Below, piece by piece: positions 45,655-57,754 of a stretch of 60,000 nucleotides of DNA. Where the stretch lies: contig OX485807.1 in NCBI GenBank assembly GCA_950295325.1, positions 29,237,666 through 29,297,665 on the forward strand, in the 5' to 3' direction. The stretch is from Polytrichum commune. Its lineage: Eukaryota > Streptophyta > Polytrichopsida > Polytrichales > Polytrichaceae. A model generated the notes under the pieces. That model was not told the DNA's origin. It saw only the letters and a list, made by a program, of their open reading frames with translations, and searched no databases. The translations under genes and the position numbers were made by a program. Numbering within the stretch: the first letter of the stretch is position 1; each line of letters begins with the position of its first letter.

Positions 45655-46310
45655 CGCTCTGGCGCACACTTCTTAAAACCTGGATAACAGTTATCGCAAA
45701 CAGTAGGGGCCAGAGTAAGAAATTGATGAAAGCTGCATAGCAATTAGAGACTTCATAATTGACGTTTTTGAACTATGCAACAAAGAATGAGCTGCAATAC
45801 AACACTGAAACTCTCAATGCTCTAGAGCACTGTTCCTTAAAAACCCAGACAACAGTTATTGCGAAGAGTATTGGCCAGAGCAAGAAATTGAGGAAGGCTG
45901 CATATCAATTAGAGACTTCATAATTGACATTTTCGAACTATACAACAAAGCATGAGCTGCAATACAACACTGAAACTCTCAATGCTCTAGAGCACTGTTC
46001 CTTAAAAACCCAGACAACAGTTATCGCGAAGAGTATTGGCCAGAGCAAGAAATTGAGGAAGGCTGCATAGCAATTAGAGACTTTATAATTGACATTTTCG
46101 AACTATACAACAAAGCATGAGCTGCAATACAACACTGAAACTCTCAATGCTCTAGAGCGCAGCTCCTTGAAAACCTGGATAACAGCCATCGCAACCATCG
46201 GCCAATGAAAGAAATTGAGGAAGCCTGAACAGAATCCAAAGACTACGTTCTCAACGTTGTCGAAGAATATGAACACAGAATGAGTTGCCACTTTGATTTT
46301 TATGTTTTGA
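45655..46310. repeat. 165-bp tandem array, about four copies
   Basis: GCTCTAGAGC(A/G)C begins units at 45819, 45984 and 46149, an exact 165-bp spacing, with a more diverged unit from about 45655. Each unit carries CCAGACAACAGTTAT, CCAGAGCAAGAAATTGAGGA, CAATTAGAGACTTCATAATT and ATGAGCTGCAATACAACACT. The array begins about 200 bp upstream of the MYND gene start, in its probable promoter. Confidence 0.92.
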
Positions 46311-47046
46311 ACTTTAATCAATTCAGCATGTTCTTCACTAAACAATCAATAGTAGGTATTCATTACTGAAGTGATCATTTTTTCCTATTGATTAAACTGT
46401 AGGATTAGGGAGAGATGCCCTACCATTGCAGTGGAGTAGGTTGGAGTGATGTGCATAATGTGTGTGGGAAAACTTGAGAAGTACAAGTAGCCCTCATGTA
46501 TGTATTTGTGCCTAACTCATGCAACAATATTTTGAACTTCTGAATTCTTTTTAAAGATACTCTAGCTTTTTCTTAGTAGAACAAAACTACAAAAAAAAAT
46601 TCGCCTTCTTAGCAAAATTAAGCTCCGAAAATCAATTGACAACACATTTACATCTTCAGATCTCCTACACCTCTTAAAAAAAAGCTTGCTGAAATCTATT
46701 GATATCTTATTTACTAGAGCTTCAAATCACAAAATTCTTTAGGAAGTGATACATTGTCTCATTTCCTAAATTTGCTTAGTTGGACACAATTCAGAATAAG
46801 TTCACCTGCTACGTGCAATTGAGCTCTGAAAATCTGTCGAGGGCATGGTCTTTAAGAACGTCTCCAAACGTTTCACTAACTTAAACTACCTCTAGTTCCA
46901 TGACTTGTCGTATTGTCGTATTCAAAACAAGAGTATCGAAGCTCCCTTCGGAGGAGGAGAAGTAGTTAATTCCTGTAAAGTAGCCTCTCACGTGATGTAA
47001 AAATCACAGGCCGGGTGCAGATATAAAAGCGATCAATCCTCACATT
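46311..47046. other. intergenic, no gene seen
   Basis: An isolated TCACGTGA palindrome (46988-46995) and a TATAAAAG (47022-47029) could form a small promoter on the + strand, but no + strand gene follows. Confidence 0.35.
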
Positions 47047-47350
47047 TCACAGTGTTGTCAGCTCCTCTGTCTCCTCACTCAGATGCCATTCCACAATTAC
47101 GGATACAAATATACTCCAGTGATACCTTCGTTTGCCACCTAGTACTTCCTCAGAGTCTGAAGAGTGTATTTTGGCGGCTTCCTCGAGAGAGATTATAATT
47201 TCCTCTACCTTGTTCCTGTGGATTCCGGGATAAATCAACGATCCTCTGCCCTCGCATACCAGAGACACATCAGCATTGAGCAAGTTTCTAAGGCTTGAAG
47301 AGATTGACTTCCACAACCAGCTAGATCTCATCACACTACATACAAGAGTT
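47047..47350 (-). CDS. unrecognised exon-like ORF, possible C-terminal exon
   Basis: On the minus strand an acceptor-like CTTGTATGTAG precedes an open frame of about 95 codons ending in TGA. The product is charged, without low-complexity bias, with segments such as ADVSLVCEGRGSLIYPGI and EEIIISLEEAAKIHSSDSEE. It lies directly downstream of the minus-strand array at 47440-48790 and may be the last exon of the same ancestral gene. I do not recognise the family. Confidence 0.35.
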
Positions 47351-47439
47351 TATCTCCATTTTGCTTTGAAACACTTCCGTAATTTAGACACAACATTACC
47401 TATGTTTGGACTTGAAATTCAAATTTGAAACGCTCCAAG

Positions 47440-48790
47440 GCCTACTAACCTTCAACAACTGCAAAACCTAAAACACCTCCACGGCTTCCCGTAAAGTTAA
47501 GGTACTTAATTTCCTCTCCTTCAAGCTCCACGAACAGACCAGCACATGATCACACTCCGTTCCAAGCTCCCTGAGAAAGTTCTTCACCGTCTCCGCGTGA
47601 AATGAAAGCAGCCTAATTATAATGCCTTCTAAAAGGTGGACTTCAGAGAGTTTTAGCTCCAAAGTCTTCCTGCTATCAGGTAAATGTGGACCAAGCAACT
47701 GCAACTCCTACTACAAGCCTCACATCACTGCGAGCCTGACCGTTAACATTAACAAGCTCAAACACGCTTCGACCAGAAGTTAAAATGCGATTCCGGGGGC
47801 GTAAAAAACCTCTACACTTAATTAAGACGTGTTATTCCCAGTTACGACAAGAGCTTCTGCGTTTCGAGGAGGATCTGCAATAATGGAGGTGAGAACACAC
47901 ACATCATACAGCTCCTGTTCCAAGCTCCCTGCAACTAATTCTTCACCAATCTCCACGTGAAATGAAGGCAGCTTAACAATTTTACCATCCAAAAGACGGC
48001 CTGCAGAGTTTTTTTTTAGCTCCAACACGTCGCTATCAGGTAAATGTGGACCAAGCAAGCAAGCAATTGCAACTTCGCTATCGCCTTCTTCTACAAGCCT
48101 CAATTCATCCCTCCCTGTGAGCCTGACCTTTAAACGAGAAGCTCAACCTCATAGCCTCCGATTAGCACAGAGAACACTTGCCTCCGACCAAAAGTGAGAA
48201 CGCGACTCGGGCCAGGGTCGTACAATTTTACCTCTGCTTCCACTTAATTAAGATATGTAACTCCGAGTTACAGCAAGAGAGCTTCTGAGCTTCGAGGAGG
48301 ACCTGCAATCATGGAGGTGAGAGTACACAAATCACACTCCTCCTCTTCCTTGAAACTCCCTGCAACTAATACTTCACCATCTGCGCGTGAAATGAAGGCA
48401 GCCTACTTACTAACAATCATAATGCCTTCCACCGGTCAACCTCCAGAGTATATAAGCTCCAACGTCTCCCTATCAGGTAAATGTGGACCAAGTAAGCAAC
48501 CGCAACTTCGCTATCACCTTCTCCTCCTCCTCATACAAGCCTCAAATCATCATCCCTCCCGCTGAGCCCGACCGTGAACAAGAAGCTCAAAGCCTCCCAT
48601 TAAGTTCAGCAAGAGAATGCTTGCCTCGGACAAAAAGTGAGAATACGACTCCAGGGGCGTACAATTACCTCTGCGCTTAATTAAGATGTACAATTGCGAG
48701 TTACGACAAGGGCTCTCTGTGGTTCGAGGAGGATCTGCAATAATGGACGTGAGACCTTTCCACAGCGTGCAGAAGTGGATCTGATCGAGG
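47440..48790 (-). pseudogene. tandem array of fragments of an unrecognised protein domain
   Basis: Units of about 425-433 bp begin near 47818, 48243 and 48676, with a partial unit at 47440-47817. Read on the minus strand they encode related peptides, for example LLGPHLPDS, LPSFHVEIGEELVAGS and LTSIIADPPRN, followed after a gap by LTFGRRQVFSV. The 47822-48103 unit keeps a 93-codon frame. Others carry stops and frameshifts, such as a frameshift between the VFSV block and the LLGPHLPDS block. Conservation of peptide blocks across units indicates a coding ancestor of roughly 140 residues per repeat. Function and family are unknown. Confidence 0.5.
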
Positions 48791-48815
48791 GCTTCTTACT
48801 TACTTAGGGAAAACG

Positions 48816-48977
48816 ATGATGGAGTTCTTCGTTAGAATCGCACTAAACAGGGGCCGCAGCACTGACCAGTCTCCTTCACCTCCGTTTGTTGCCGGAGCCA
48901 ACTCCGTTTTACTGGGCCTTTTGGTGACTTCCGCGCTGGGCGTCCTCACCGGATTTCCGTTTCGTACCGTAGGCACC
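48816..48977 (+). CDS. candidate first exon of a small one-pass membrane protein
   Basis: ATG at 48816 opens 54 codons ending at a good donor ACC|GTAAGT (48978). The product has a basic, Ser/Pro-rich start and one hydrophobic segment (SVLLGLLVTSALGVLTGF). The exon is GC-rich compared with its surroundings, and the frame lies head-to-head with the minus-strand array. No downstream exon was identified, because the presumed intron opens with a 215-bp tandem array. Family unknown; it could also be a chance frame. Confidence 0.35.
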
Positions 48978-48984
48978 GTAAGTT

Positions 48985-49690
48985 TGTGTGAGTTCCCGCC
49001 AACTATACTTGCAGTTGGTTCCCATGCTCTGGTTTGCCGCCCACGGTCCCTGACGACGCCCTCGTGGGCCAAGGCTACACACCTACCTCCCTCTTTGAGC
49101 TGGGTCCCCACCACTATTATTACCAAGGTAAAGGGGTCACGTTTTTTCATCTCGAGTGGATCGATCTTTTTAGATTAATATGAGGTCTTTGATCCTTTGA
49201 AATCGGTTCCCATCAACCGTGCTTGCAGTTATTTTTCATGTTATGGTTTGACACCCACAGTCCCTGACAACGCCCTCATGGGGTACTTAATCATCCAAAG
49301 TTGGACACCCACCTCCTTGATTTGGGCCCCACCACTCATATTAAGGTGAAGGGGTCACCTTTTCATCTCAAGTGGATCCATGTAGACTGATTTTCAAGGC
49401 CTCCGATGCTCCGAATTCGGTTCCCGCCAACCATACTTGCAAGTTTATTTTCCATGCTCCAGTTTGGAGCCCACGGTCCATGATGACGCCCTCGTGGGGT
49501 ACTTCACCCGGCCAAGGCTACACACCCACCTCTTGAAGTTGGGCCCCCACCACTATTACCGAGGTAAAGGGGGTGACGTTATTCATCTCAAGTGGATCCC
49601 TCTAGACTAACTCTAGGCCTCCGATGCTCCAAATTTGGTTCATGCCAACCATACTTGCAGTTATTTCCATGATCTAGATCAAGTGGAGGC
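48985..49690 (+). repeat. 215-bp tandem array, three copies plus a partial
   Basis: The phrase GTTCCCGCCAACTATACTTG and variants recurs at about 48991, 49205, 49420 and 49638. Each is followed by CCACGGTCCCTGACGACGCC, TGGGCCCCCACCACTATTA and TCATCTCAAGTGGATC. The first copy starts within 10 bases of the donor-like site at 48978. Confidence 0.9.
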
Positions 49691-50750
49691 CACGTGCGCC
49701 CAAAACCGGAGATTTCCGCACAAGTCGTCTCAGACTAGAGGGATGAAACCAAATGTTTTGAAACTTGGGGCCATACTACATGTGCAAATGAGTTGTTGTT
49801 TCCATTAGTTTAGTGACACCCCACCTCAGAGATGACTACTTTATTAGAAGATCATAATCTCAATCTTAAACATCTAAGACCCGATATTGTGTTCTTATTG
49901 GCTCCCAAAATAACAGCATGTGTCTTCCCCCCACCATTTTTCAAGAGCTAGCAGTCTAGTGGGAAGACCACCCCCCCCCCCCCTGTTCCCAACTGCTAGT
50001 TCAACGAAGATTCAATTTTTTATTTGGCTCCTGGAATGCTAGGAAGTTGGCGTTAGTGGAAGAAACCAACAATTTCACATCATGCGTTGCCTACCCTTTA
50101 AATAAACATATGGTCATGCCCTTCATCGGGAGGGGGGGCAGCTAGGAATAACTGTAAATTTGTTTGTTTCATGACCATTTTGGTCTTGCCACAAATTTTA
50201 GGAATTTGACAACTTTGCCATAATATGTTATGTGGATGGCAAATGAGGTAAAAACCCAAAAAATTGGGTTTGTTTGGAGCATTTTTAGATGAAGTCCATC
50301 ACCCTCAAAGTTGGAGGGGTCACATGAGGTCATTTTGGGAGATTTCCCCTTTTTCATGGAGCAAGCAACATGTGCACAATTATCACCTTGTTCTAAGGGG
50401 GAAAAAACACCCTTCCCAAATTGGACATCATATGCAAAAGATATTGGCTTCTAAATTTGCCTCCTAAATGTAGCTCATGCATTTGAGCAACACTTGGAAC
50501 CGCCTCCCAAAACAAGCAATGCCAACCTAAAGATCTACATGCTTGGAGTTTGAGGTTTTTAGATGATGTTTTGGCCCACGTGGTAGTGGACACCACCCTA
50601 CACTAGTAGATACCTTCCATCCACGTAGATTGCCACCTAATGGATCGCCAACCCTATATGAATATCAGGTGGGACCCATTTTAGGGTGCATGAGCATTTA
50701 AGGGTTAAGTGAATCCTGATAGAGAGTATATTTACAATTCTTGAGCATAG
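49691..50750. other. intergenic
   Basis: No gene is seen. A run of about 14 C lies near 49970-49983. Confidence 0.5.
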
Positions 50751-52642
50751 CATGACATCACTCGAGGGTGACGGTGCTAGAGTCATTGACAAGTTCAATG
50801 GAAAGAATTGAACTTTGACCTTTGGAAGTTCAAATTGGAGATGGGGTTGGCTTCTGTGGATCTTTGGGGTATTGTGGACGAATCCAAGGAAGTTCCACCT
50901 TCCAACGTTGATCCAAATGAGAAGGAGCACGAAAAACATGCCAAAAATTTCACAAAGGTATACAAAGGAGATGTGGCCAATTTGGTGCAATTGTCAACAA
51001 AGGACGGTGTACTTGAACTTTGGCATCGCCAACTTGAGCATTTGAACATAAAGAGTGTTCATGCACTTCAAAGCATAGTGAGTGGTATGAACATTGGCAA
51101 AATTCCTCGTCCCGCATTTTTGTTGGTTTGTGAAACATGCATCGAGGGTAAACAATATAGGGCATTGTTTCCCAACAACAGGGGGGACGTGATCGACTAA
51201 GTCTTTGGAGATTGTGCATTCCAACGTATGAGGCACCATGAGGACCATATCCATGGGTGACACAAGGCATTTTGTCACCTCTATTGACAATATGTCGATG
51301 AAGGTGTGGATGTACATGTTGAAGACGAAACAAAAGTGATTGGAAAAATTAAAGGAATTCAAGGCCCTTGTTAAAACGCAATTGGAGCATAAAATCAAGG
51401 TGTTTTGGTTAGCCAATGGTGGGAAGTTCATTTTGAAGGAGTTCAAACATTTTTTGAAGGAGCATAATATTGAGAAGGAAACATCCACCCCATATAGGCC
51501 TCAACAAAATGGAATGGTGAAACATGCAAACCGCATCAACGTAAAATGGTAAGAAACATGCTTCACGGTCAAAAGCTCAACAAGTTTTTTTTGAATGAAA
51601 ACAATGGCAAATGTAGTATGGGCGCATAATCATTGTCCAACAAGAGCTTTTACCTTGATTATATCCGAGGAGGCCTTGGATTCCATATGAACACATGTGT
51701 GTGTTCAAATGTACCATTTATGCAATGGTGTCCGATAAAAAGAGGGGTAAGCTCGATGCAAAGAGTATCAAATGTTTGTTCCTAGGATATTGTAAAAGCA
51801 TTCAAACGTATAGACTCATGTGCATGCAAACCAAAAAAATCATAAAAAAATAAAAACGTTGTGTTTATGGAGGATAGTACGAACGTTGGCAACGATTTGG
51901 AGACGCGTCTAAGTAGGAGAAATGAAGCCCCAACAATGAATGTAGTAGACGAATTTCCAAATCACCTTTGGTTGATCTCGGTGAAGATATTGAGGAGCAT
52001 AAGGAGCAAGTGGGAGAAAACCACATTGCAAATCAAAAGACAAAGGAATGACCAGTGAAGAATAACATTGGCATTGACGTGGAGAGATTAAGAGATGAGT
52101 GTAGACACCCCACAAGGGAGAGTCAACTGCTCTAAGAGTGGTGGAAGAATCACATATTGCCTGAATATGATGCAAAACGAGCCAATGTGGCATGTCTTAA
52201 TAATCCTATGAGTTTGTGCGAAGTCGTGAAATCCGAAGATGCACGCAAGTGGGAGGCCTCAATACAAGAAGAATATGACTCGCTCATGGCCAACGGAATG
52301 TGGGCATTGACTATGTTTCCAATAGATCACAAGAGCATAGAATGCAAATGGGTGTTCCACACCAAGAGGGATGTATTGGGCCAAATCGTTAGGCACAAAA
52401 CAAGGCTGGTAGCAAAGGGATACTCTGAAGTTGTTGGAGTAGACTTCAATGAGATACTTGTCATTGTTGCCAAATTCATCATTAGATGCATATTTACAAT
52501 TGGAGTGCCATGGATTGGAAGATCCACCAAATGGCGGCATTTTTTTAATGGAGAATTCAAGGTGGAGACCTATATGAATCAACCCAAGGTTGAATCTCAA
52601 CATGTAAGTTGCGACATGTCTACCAAGTTTCCATTCACATAA
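50751..52642 (+). pseudogene. Ty1/copia retrotransposon remnant (gag-pol)
   Basis: A gag start (KFNGKN, then after a one-base loss DLWKFKLEM) runs to about residue 60 and is joined in frame directly to a GAG-pre-integrase segment (LWHRQLEHLN...CETCIEGKQYRALFP). The gag zinc knuckle and the protease are therefore missing. The integrase region follows with several frame breaks (STPYRPQQNGMVKHANR near 51490-51530). Its expected catalytic positions read VHSN, DN and ANGGKF in place of acidic residues, so it is inactive. A reverse-transcriptase N-terminal part (ECKWVFHTK, TRLVAKGY, GVDFNE) is at 52190-52500, after which sequence is again deleted. No LTRs were recognised. Confidence 0.85.
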
Positions 52643-52792
52643 CATTACTTAATGTTGAGCTCTTGTTTTGTGGGCCCTCATAATATAATAGCGGGATGCT
52701 CAAAAAGTTGCCCAACGAGACTCATATTCAAATTGAGCTCCTAACATCCCACTATTATATTCTCAGAGCCCACATCGGAAAGTAATGTTATG
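52638..52792. repeat. imperfect palindrome of about 50-60-bp arms
   Basis: The left arm (CATAACATTACTT...TGTGGGCCCTCATAATATAATAGCGGGATG) and the right arm (52745-52792) are inverted copies separated by about 47 bases. The palindrome directly abuts the copia remnant. It may be a foldback insertion or inverted retrotransposon flank. Confidence 0.8.
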
Positions 52793-55700
52793 CATGGCAC
52801 TTAGTATTCTTTAAATCTTAAGTAATACCCTTGACCCTGAGTGGCATGTGAAGGGGTGAAGACAACCAATGATGATCACACATACTAAAGATAATATGTA
52901 CTTTTTGAAATTTCAAAACATGGAAACTCAACAATTTTTGGGTGTCAATTCTCATTTTCCTCAAAACCTAAACCTTGTGAGAGGGTACAATAACCATTTT
53001 TGAGATGAAAAAAACTTTGTGAAGATGGTAAATATTGAAAATGTTGAGGCCTCTAGGCATTATGCCATATTTATGTGTATCCGCAACCCCATGCCACAAA
53101 TATGGTTAGAGTAGATTGACCCATTTTTTATAACACACCCCACCCACCTCACCACCACCACCAATCTTTATTATATAGAGTCCCCTACGAGTCATGAAGT
53201 TCCACACATGTAGTTATCATTTTCTAACGTGATGGAAAAAATCATGACAAATCACACATGTAGCCATCATATTTGGCATGATGAAAAAAGTAAATCAAAA
53301 GGGCATGGGCTAGGTTCTTTGAAAAGGGCACTAATTGTACTCAAGGCTTTGTTCCCAATTATCAAAGATGGGTCTACCTATGTTGTGATATGGGTTGGGA
53401 AAGAATCTTGCCTTTGAGAATTTGCAATACTTTCAAATTTTGAGAACAAAATGTGATTTTTTATTAAACGTTATGATATTTCTAGACATGTGAAAAATCA
53501 CCTCAACACAACACTTGTACTACACTTATGCAAACTTTCTTAAGTTAACGGAAATAGATGTGCGTACTCTAGTAGGAGGTTGGCATAACCAATCGCTATT
53601 CTACATTGATTATCCCACTTAGTGAGGGAGGGCTAATAGTGAGTGTGGGAAATTAGTGAAGGTTATATAATACTAAATTTCTTTACGCTATGAAATAAGT
53701 GTCACCAAAAGATCTAGGAAGCATTGTTCATCCCGACACTATTCACTAAAATATTGTTCATAGTAGCACTATTCATTGACAAGTATGGGTTTGCATGTAA
53801 AAAAATGTATCCCTTTAAAAGCAAATTAGAATATGCATTAATTTTCTTGAATTGTACTTGTAAATGACAGTGCATTCATCAATCTAGTATCACTAAGCAA
53901 AATTTCAGCCCTCATTGATTTTGAGACTTGGCAACGTAGTGTTTGTTTCAAGAGTTATGTAGTACCAACCAAGATTTAAGTAATTTCGAATTTATGCACA
54001 AGTTTTGGACAACTCCAACCATCAATATGACACACACTAGATTGCAGACTACACAAATACAGTGATTGGCAACACATGGATTACAAAACATTCGAAATTG
54101 TGATTGTTATTTTGTTGCTTTTGATGTTCTCATTCCCACCAGATCACATCCCTTATTATTTTTGAACAATTTTTTTGTCCGAGTACACTTAAATGTCAGT
54201 TTACCGCACACATTAATTGGATATCTAATGTAGCTAAAACACATGAAGAAAAATAACATGTCCTCGTTGCGACACCCAACACCAAGTCCATTTTGTCCTA
54301 CATATTATACCTTTGTGTACGTGCCTTTTGGGAGTTGGGCCAATGGGGGTGCTTAGTGGCTTATCGGCCATGTGGATGTGATATTTGTTGAAAGCCCTTA
54401 AAGAAAGGATGGGATCCTAAAAAAGAAAAGAAAAGTGTGGACACTCGTAGCCGTTATTGAACTTGAAATCAACACAATGTATGAATGGTACATTCATTTT
54501 TGGGTTCAAATGTATGGCCACGGTACATATTCGTGTCGGTTTTAGGGTTAGGTGTTGGTTTAGGGTATGCCCAGCTCAGGGTTTAGGGTTTAGGGGTTTA
54601 GTACATCCTCTTGACCTAAAATTGCTTGCCACACAAGCGGATATGGCACCGACTATGTGAAAGAAATGAAGGAACCACATGAGTTGGATTCATATCTTTA
54701 TTGCTAGGTACTTAACATGAGATGTTCATGGAAATTTTATCGGGATAGTGTATCATTTTGAGTGTAACTCAATACCGTAGTACCTTTACCGCTCGGGTAT
54801 TCATAGGTAACTAATTATTGATACATTTTTATTTTATATTGGACGACCCCGTATTGAAAAGGAAAAGATGAATGTTCCATATTAATTTTTAGATTAAAAG
54901 AATAAAATTTCCAAAAAAGAATCTTAAAATAGTTTAATTAGTGTTGAAGTGGTAAGGGTACTACGGTAATCACTTATTATTGTATCTCGATAACATGTAG
55001 AAGTTTCATCATCATTGCAATGTAATGTAAGAGATAATGATAATGATCATGGATAATGGATAATGGTTTGTGATCTTAAATGGTTTCTAACATATAAGTA
55101 CATATTCAACTATGAAATGTACACATCTAAGAGACAACGGTTTAAGAATATCTATACGCACCACTCCCAGAATTTATGAGACATTCACTTTCATTCCATA
55201 ATTAGCAAGACCAACTATTCATGCTCCTCATTTGGATTCGCTGATGTGTGAATGTAAGTTTTTTTGGATTGTCAACCCCTACGTATGTTGGAATGCTAGA
55301 AGCATCCACTTTAGGCACACTTACCTTAGTTCTATGTGTAATCACGAAACAACATCAAAAAAATTTTGAGGCATTGTGGATGATATCGCCTCCTTCAATG
55401 GCTGCAAACAAGCCCACTTGTACCGACCTCCGTCAATATTGCATCATGTTATGGGGAAACTCAAAAGCAAGGTCTTAATCCATATCGCATGGAATCCCTA
55501 AGATGCTTAAGGTTGGAGTAGTGTTAGGATAGGTGATATTCCTAGCACTTAGTGTCTAGTGCACTCTAACATACCACTACATTCCACCGAATCATAAATG
55601 GACGTACATGGGTAAAAGCAAGCATTCCAAACCAACCATGTGGGGTGTTAATTTGCCACATGTCACCATTGGCTAGGTGGTGTAATATCGATGCTTAGTC

Positions 55701-55896
55701 AACCTTATTGAAACTACTCTAGCACGCCATGTGTCCATATTCCTTGAGGTAGGTCCACTCTCATTGTCTCCAACATCTAGGAGATGTTGAAGAAAACTAG
55801 GCCCAAACTAGGGTTTCACATTGTGGCACATAGCTACCGACAAACATATATGAAAGTGTAGTGTATGCGTGAGCTTGGTCCTTGATGCATATAAGA
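52793..55896. other. intergenic; short telomere-like tract at 54541-54600
   Basis: No gene is seen. Around 54541-54600 several TTTAGGG units occur (AGGGTTTAGGGTTTAGGGG near 54577), a short degenerate interstitial telomere-like tract. Near 53735-53790 lies the reverse-complement relative of the GAATAGTG stretch at about 430-545. Confidence 0.5.
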
Positions 55897-56126
55897 GAGT
55901 GATCGGGGAGATTTTAGGGCATAATCGGTTGAGATCCTAGTGTTTGCAAGTCCAACCGGTTACATGTTGACATCCTTCGGTTTTCCTTTGTTAAATTGGG
56001 GTATATTCCATAAATTCCTCTAAAATATATGATCGGTAATTTTCCTGCAGTCTTGAGCTTCAACCGGTTATTTCTCAAACTCAACCGGTTCATTTGTAAC
56101 TAATTGTCGGTTCTCCCCAATCATTG
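55897..56126 (+). mobile_element. hAT-like MITE, copy B
   Basis: The ends are GAGTGATCGGGGAG and CTCCCCAATCATTG, and the flanking octamers are ATATAAGA on both sides (55889-55896 and 56127-56134), a perfect 8-bp target duplication. The length is within one base of copy A and the internal order is the same. Confidence 0.9.
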
Positions 56127-57723
56127 ATATAAGATGCACAAGGTTTTTAGGGTTAACTGGGTTAAAATTTGCATTGGCCACCGATAAGGTTTGTACTCAT
56201 ATTAATTCTTGTATTATAAGGAGCATGATATTGTTTGTGCGCCCACAATGTTTGAATTGGGCCATTACCTAAGGTAGATGGGTCTTAAATGGTTGCCTTT
56301 TTTTCCTCCAAATAGCCCACTTCTCCTAGGATTTGAAAGACATGATTAGTACGAGATGGTTAGCAAAATCCAAGTCCAGGTCATAGTCACTTTCATGTGG
56401 AGCTCGTATGAGTACCTTATTCATTATCGAAGTCATTGAATGTTCTTGTGTTCTTTAATTGGTTATCGTATTGATAAAAAATGTTGATTGTTGAGGTTAA
56501 AATGGTAATCATATTCTGAGCACATAGTCCAAGACTCTAAACTCTTTTAGGCACATCCTATTTAGTGTCCGTTGTTGGAGCCACAACTAAGCACATGCCA
56601 CTCAAATATAATTTGTCCAATGAAGACTTGTAATTGAATTATGTATGTTTACCTTAAACCCCCCCTTTCCAAGTTTATCCTTAATTTATACAAATAAAGT
56701 CCTTGTACACTATACTTTAAACCCTGTGATTTCATGCTTGTGGCATGGCAACCAAAATGCACGTGATATTAAGGAGGTATGCAGTGTTAACACGGATGCA
56801 TGATTAAAAAAGAATTAGTGTAGCATGTGACATTATGGAATAACACAAAGTCAACATTGCAATAATGACAACAATTACAATGATAACAACGTGATGTTTG
56901 TGAGCGTGTGGTTTGAATTCTTTGGTGGTTTACTTTATTATTAAAAAAATTGTGCTATATGGGAGGGAAACGTGACGATAAGGAGTGAGATTTAAACTAT
57001 GAGCATCCATTCCCTAGGGTTTTGGGAGAATAGAGAAGCATTGGCATCAAGCAGGTGGAGATTATGGAGTTTAGAGTGTATTTCCACATCATTAATGCTA
57101 TTTGTGGTGTCAAATTGGCTTTAAACAATACGGATTCCCTAGACCATGGATAGTTTGTAGTGTTCACCACCTCAAATCTCACTTATGTGTTGTGTATTGA
57201 TGGGACATGGGCACAATGAATATAGACTATAGCAAATGGTTGCCGCAACATGGTGAATGCTATGCTTGATATAGTACATGTCAAGCGTTCTCACTATGGG
57301 TTGTAGGAGAGCTCCTCGTGCACAATATCTAGTACATTACATTTACACTTGGGACCTTAGTACTAAACTAACACCATGGTGTATCAATGGTCAACAATCA
57401 ACTTTCAAGAAAAGCGATAACTCTAATGTTGTCACTAGGGTGCATTATATTGTTATTTCATCTTAAGTTGGCCCAATTCTACATGTTCGGATACATTCTA
57501 ATTGTATTAAGGTTCACTTATATATCATGTCGTTTTAGTATAAATGGCATATGAGGACAAAATGAAAGGATTATCTTCTAATGTGCATCATGTGAAGAAA
57601 GTAATGGTCTTCTCTCGGTCTTCTAGAACTTAGTGGTCTTTTCTTTGAAAGATGGGATTGGTAGCTTCCCAATAAGTAGAGGTTGATAGATATGTTGTAG
57701 TCATTAGGAGCTTTTTTTTTTTT

Positions 57724-57754
<31 letters not shown>

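Noticed and set aside
45655-46310. CRISPR-like appearance of regularly spaced repeats
   Set aside because: The whole 165-bp unit repeats, with no unique spacers, and the context is a plant nuclear genome.
46988-47029. G-box-like palindrome and TATA-like motif as a promoter
   Set aside because: No + strand gene follows, and isolated motifs of this size are expected by chance.
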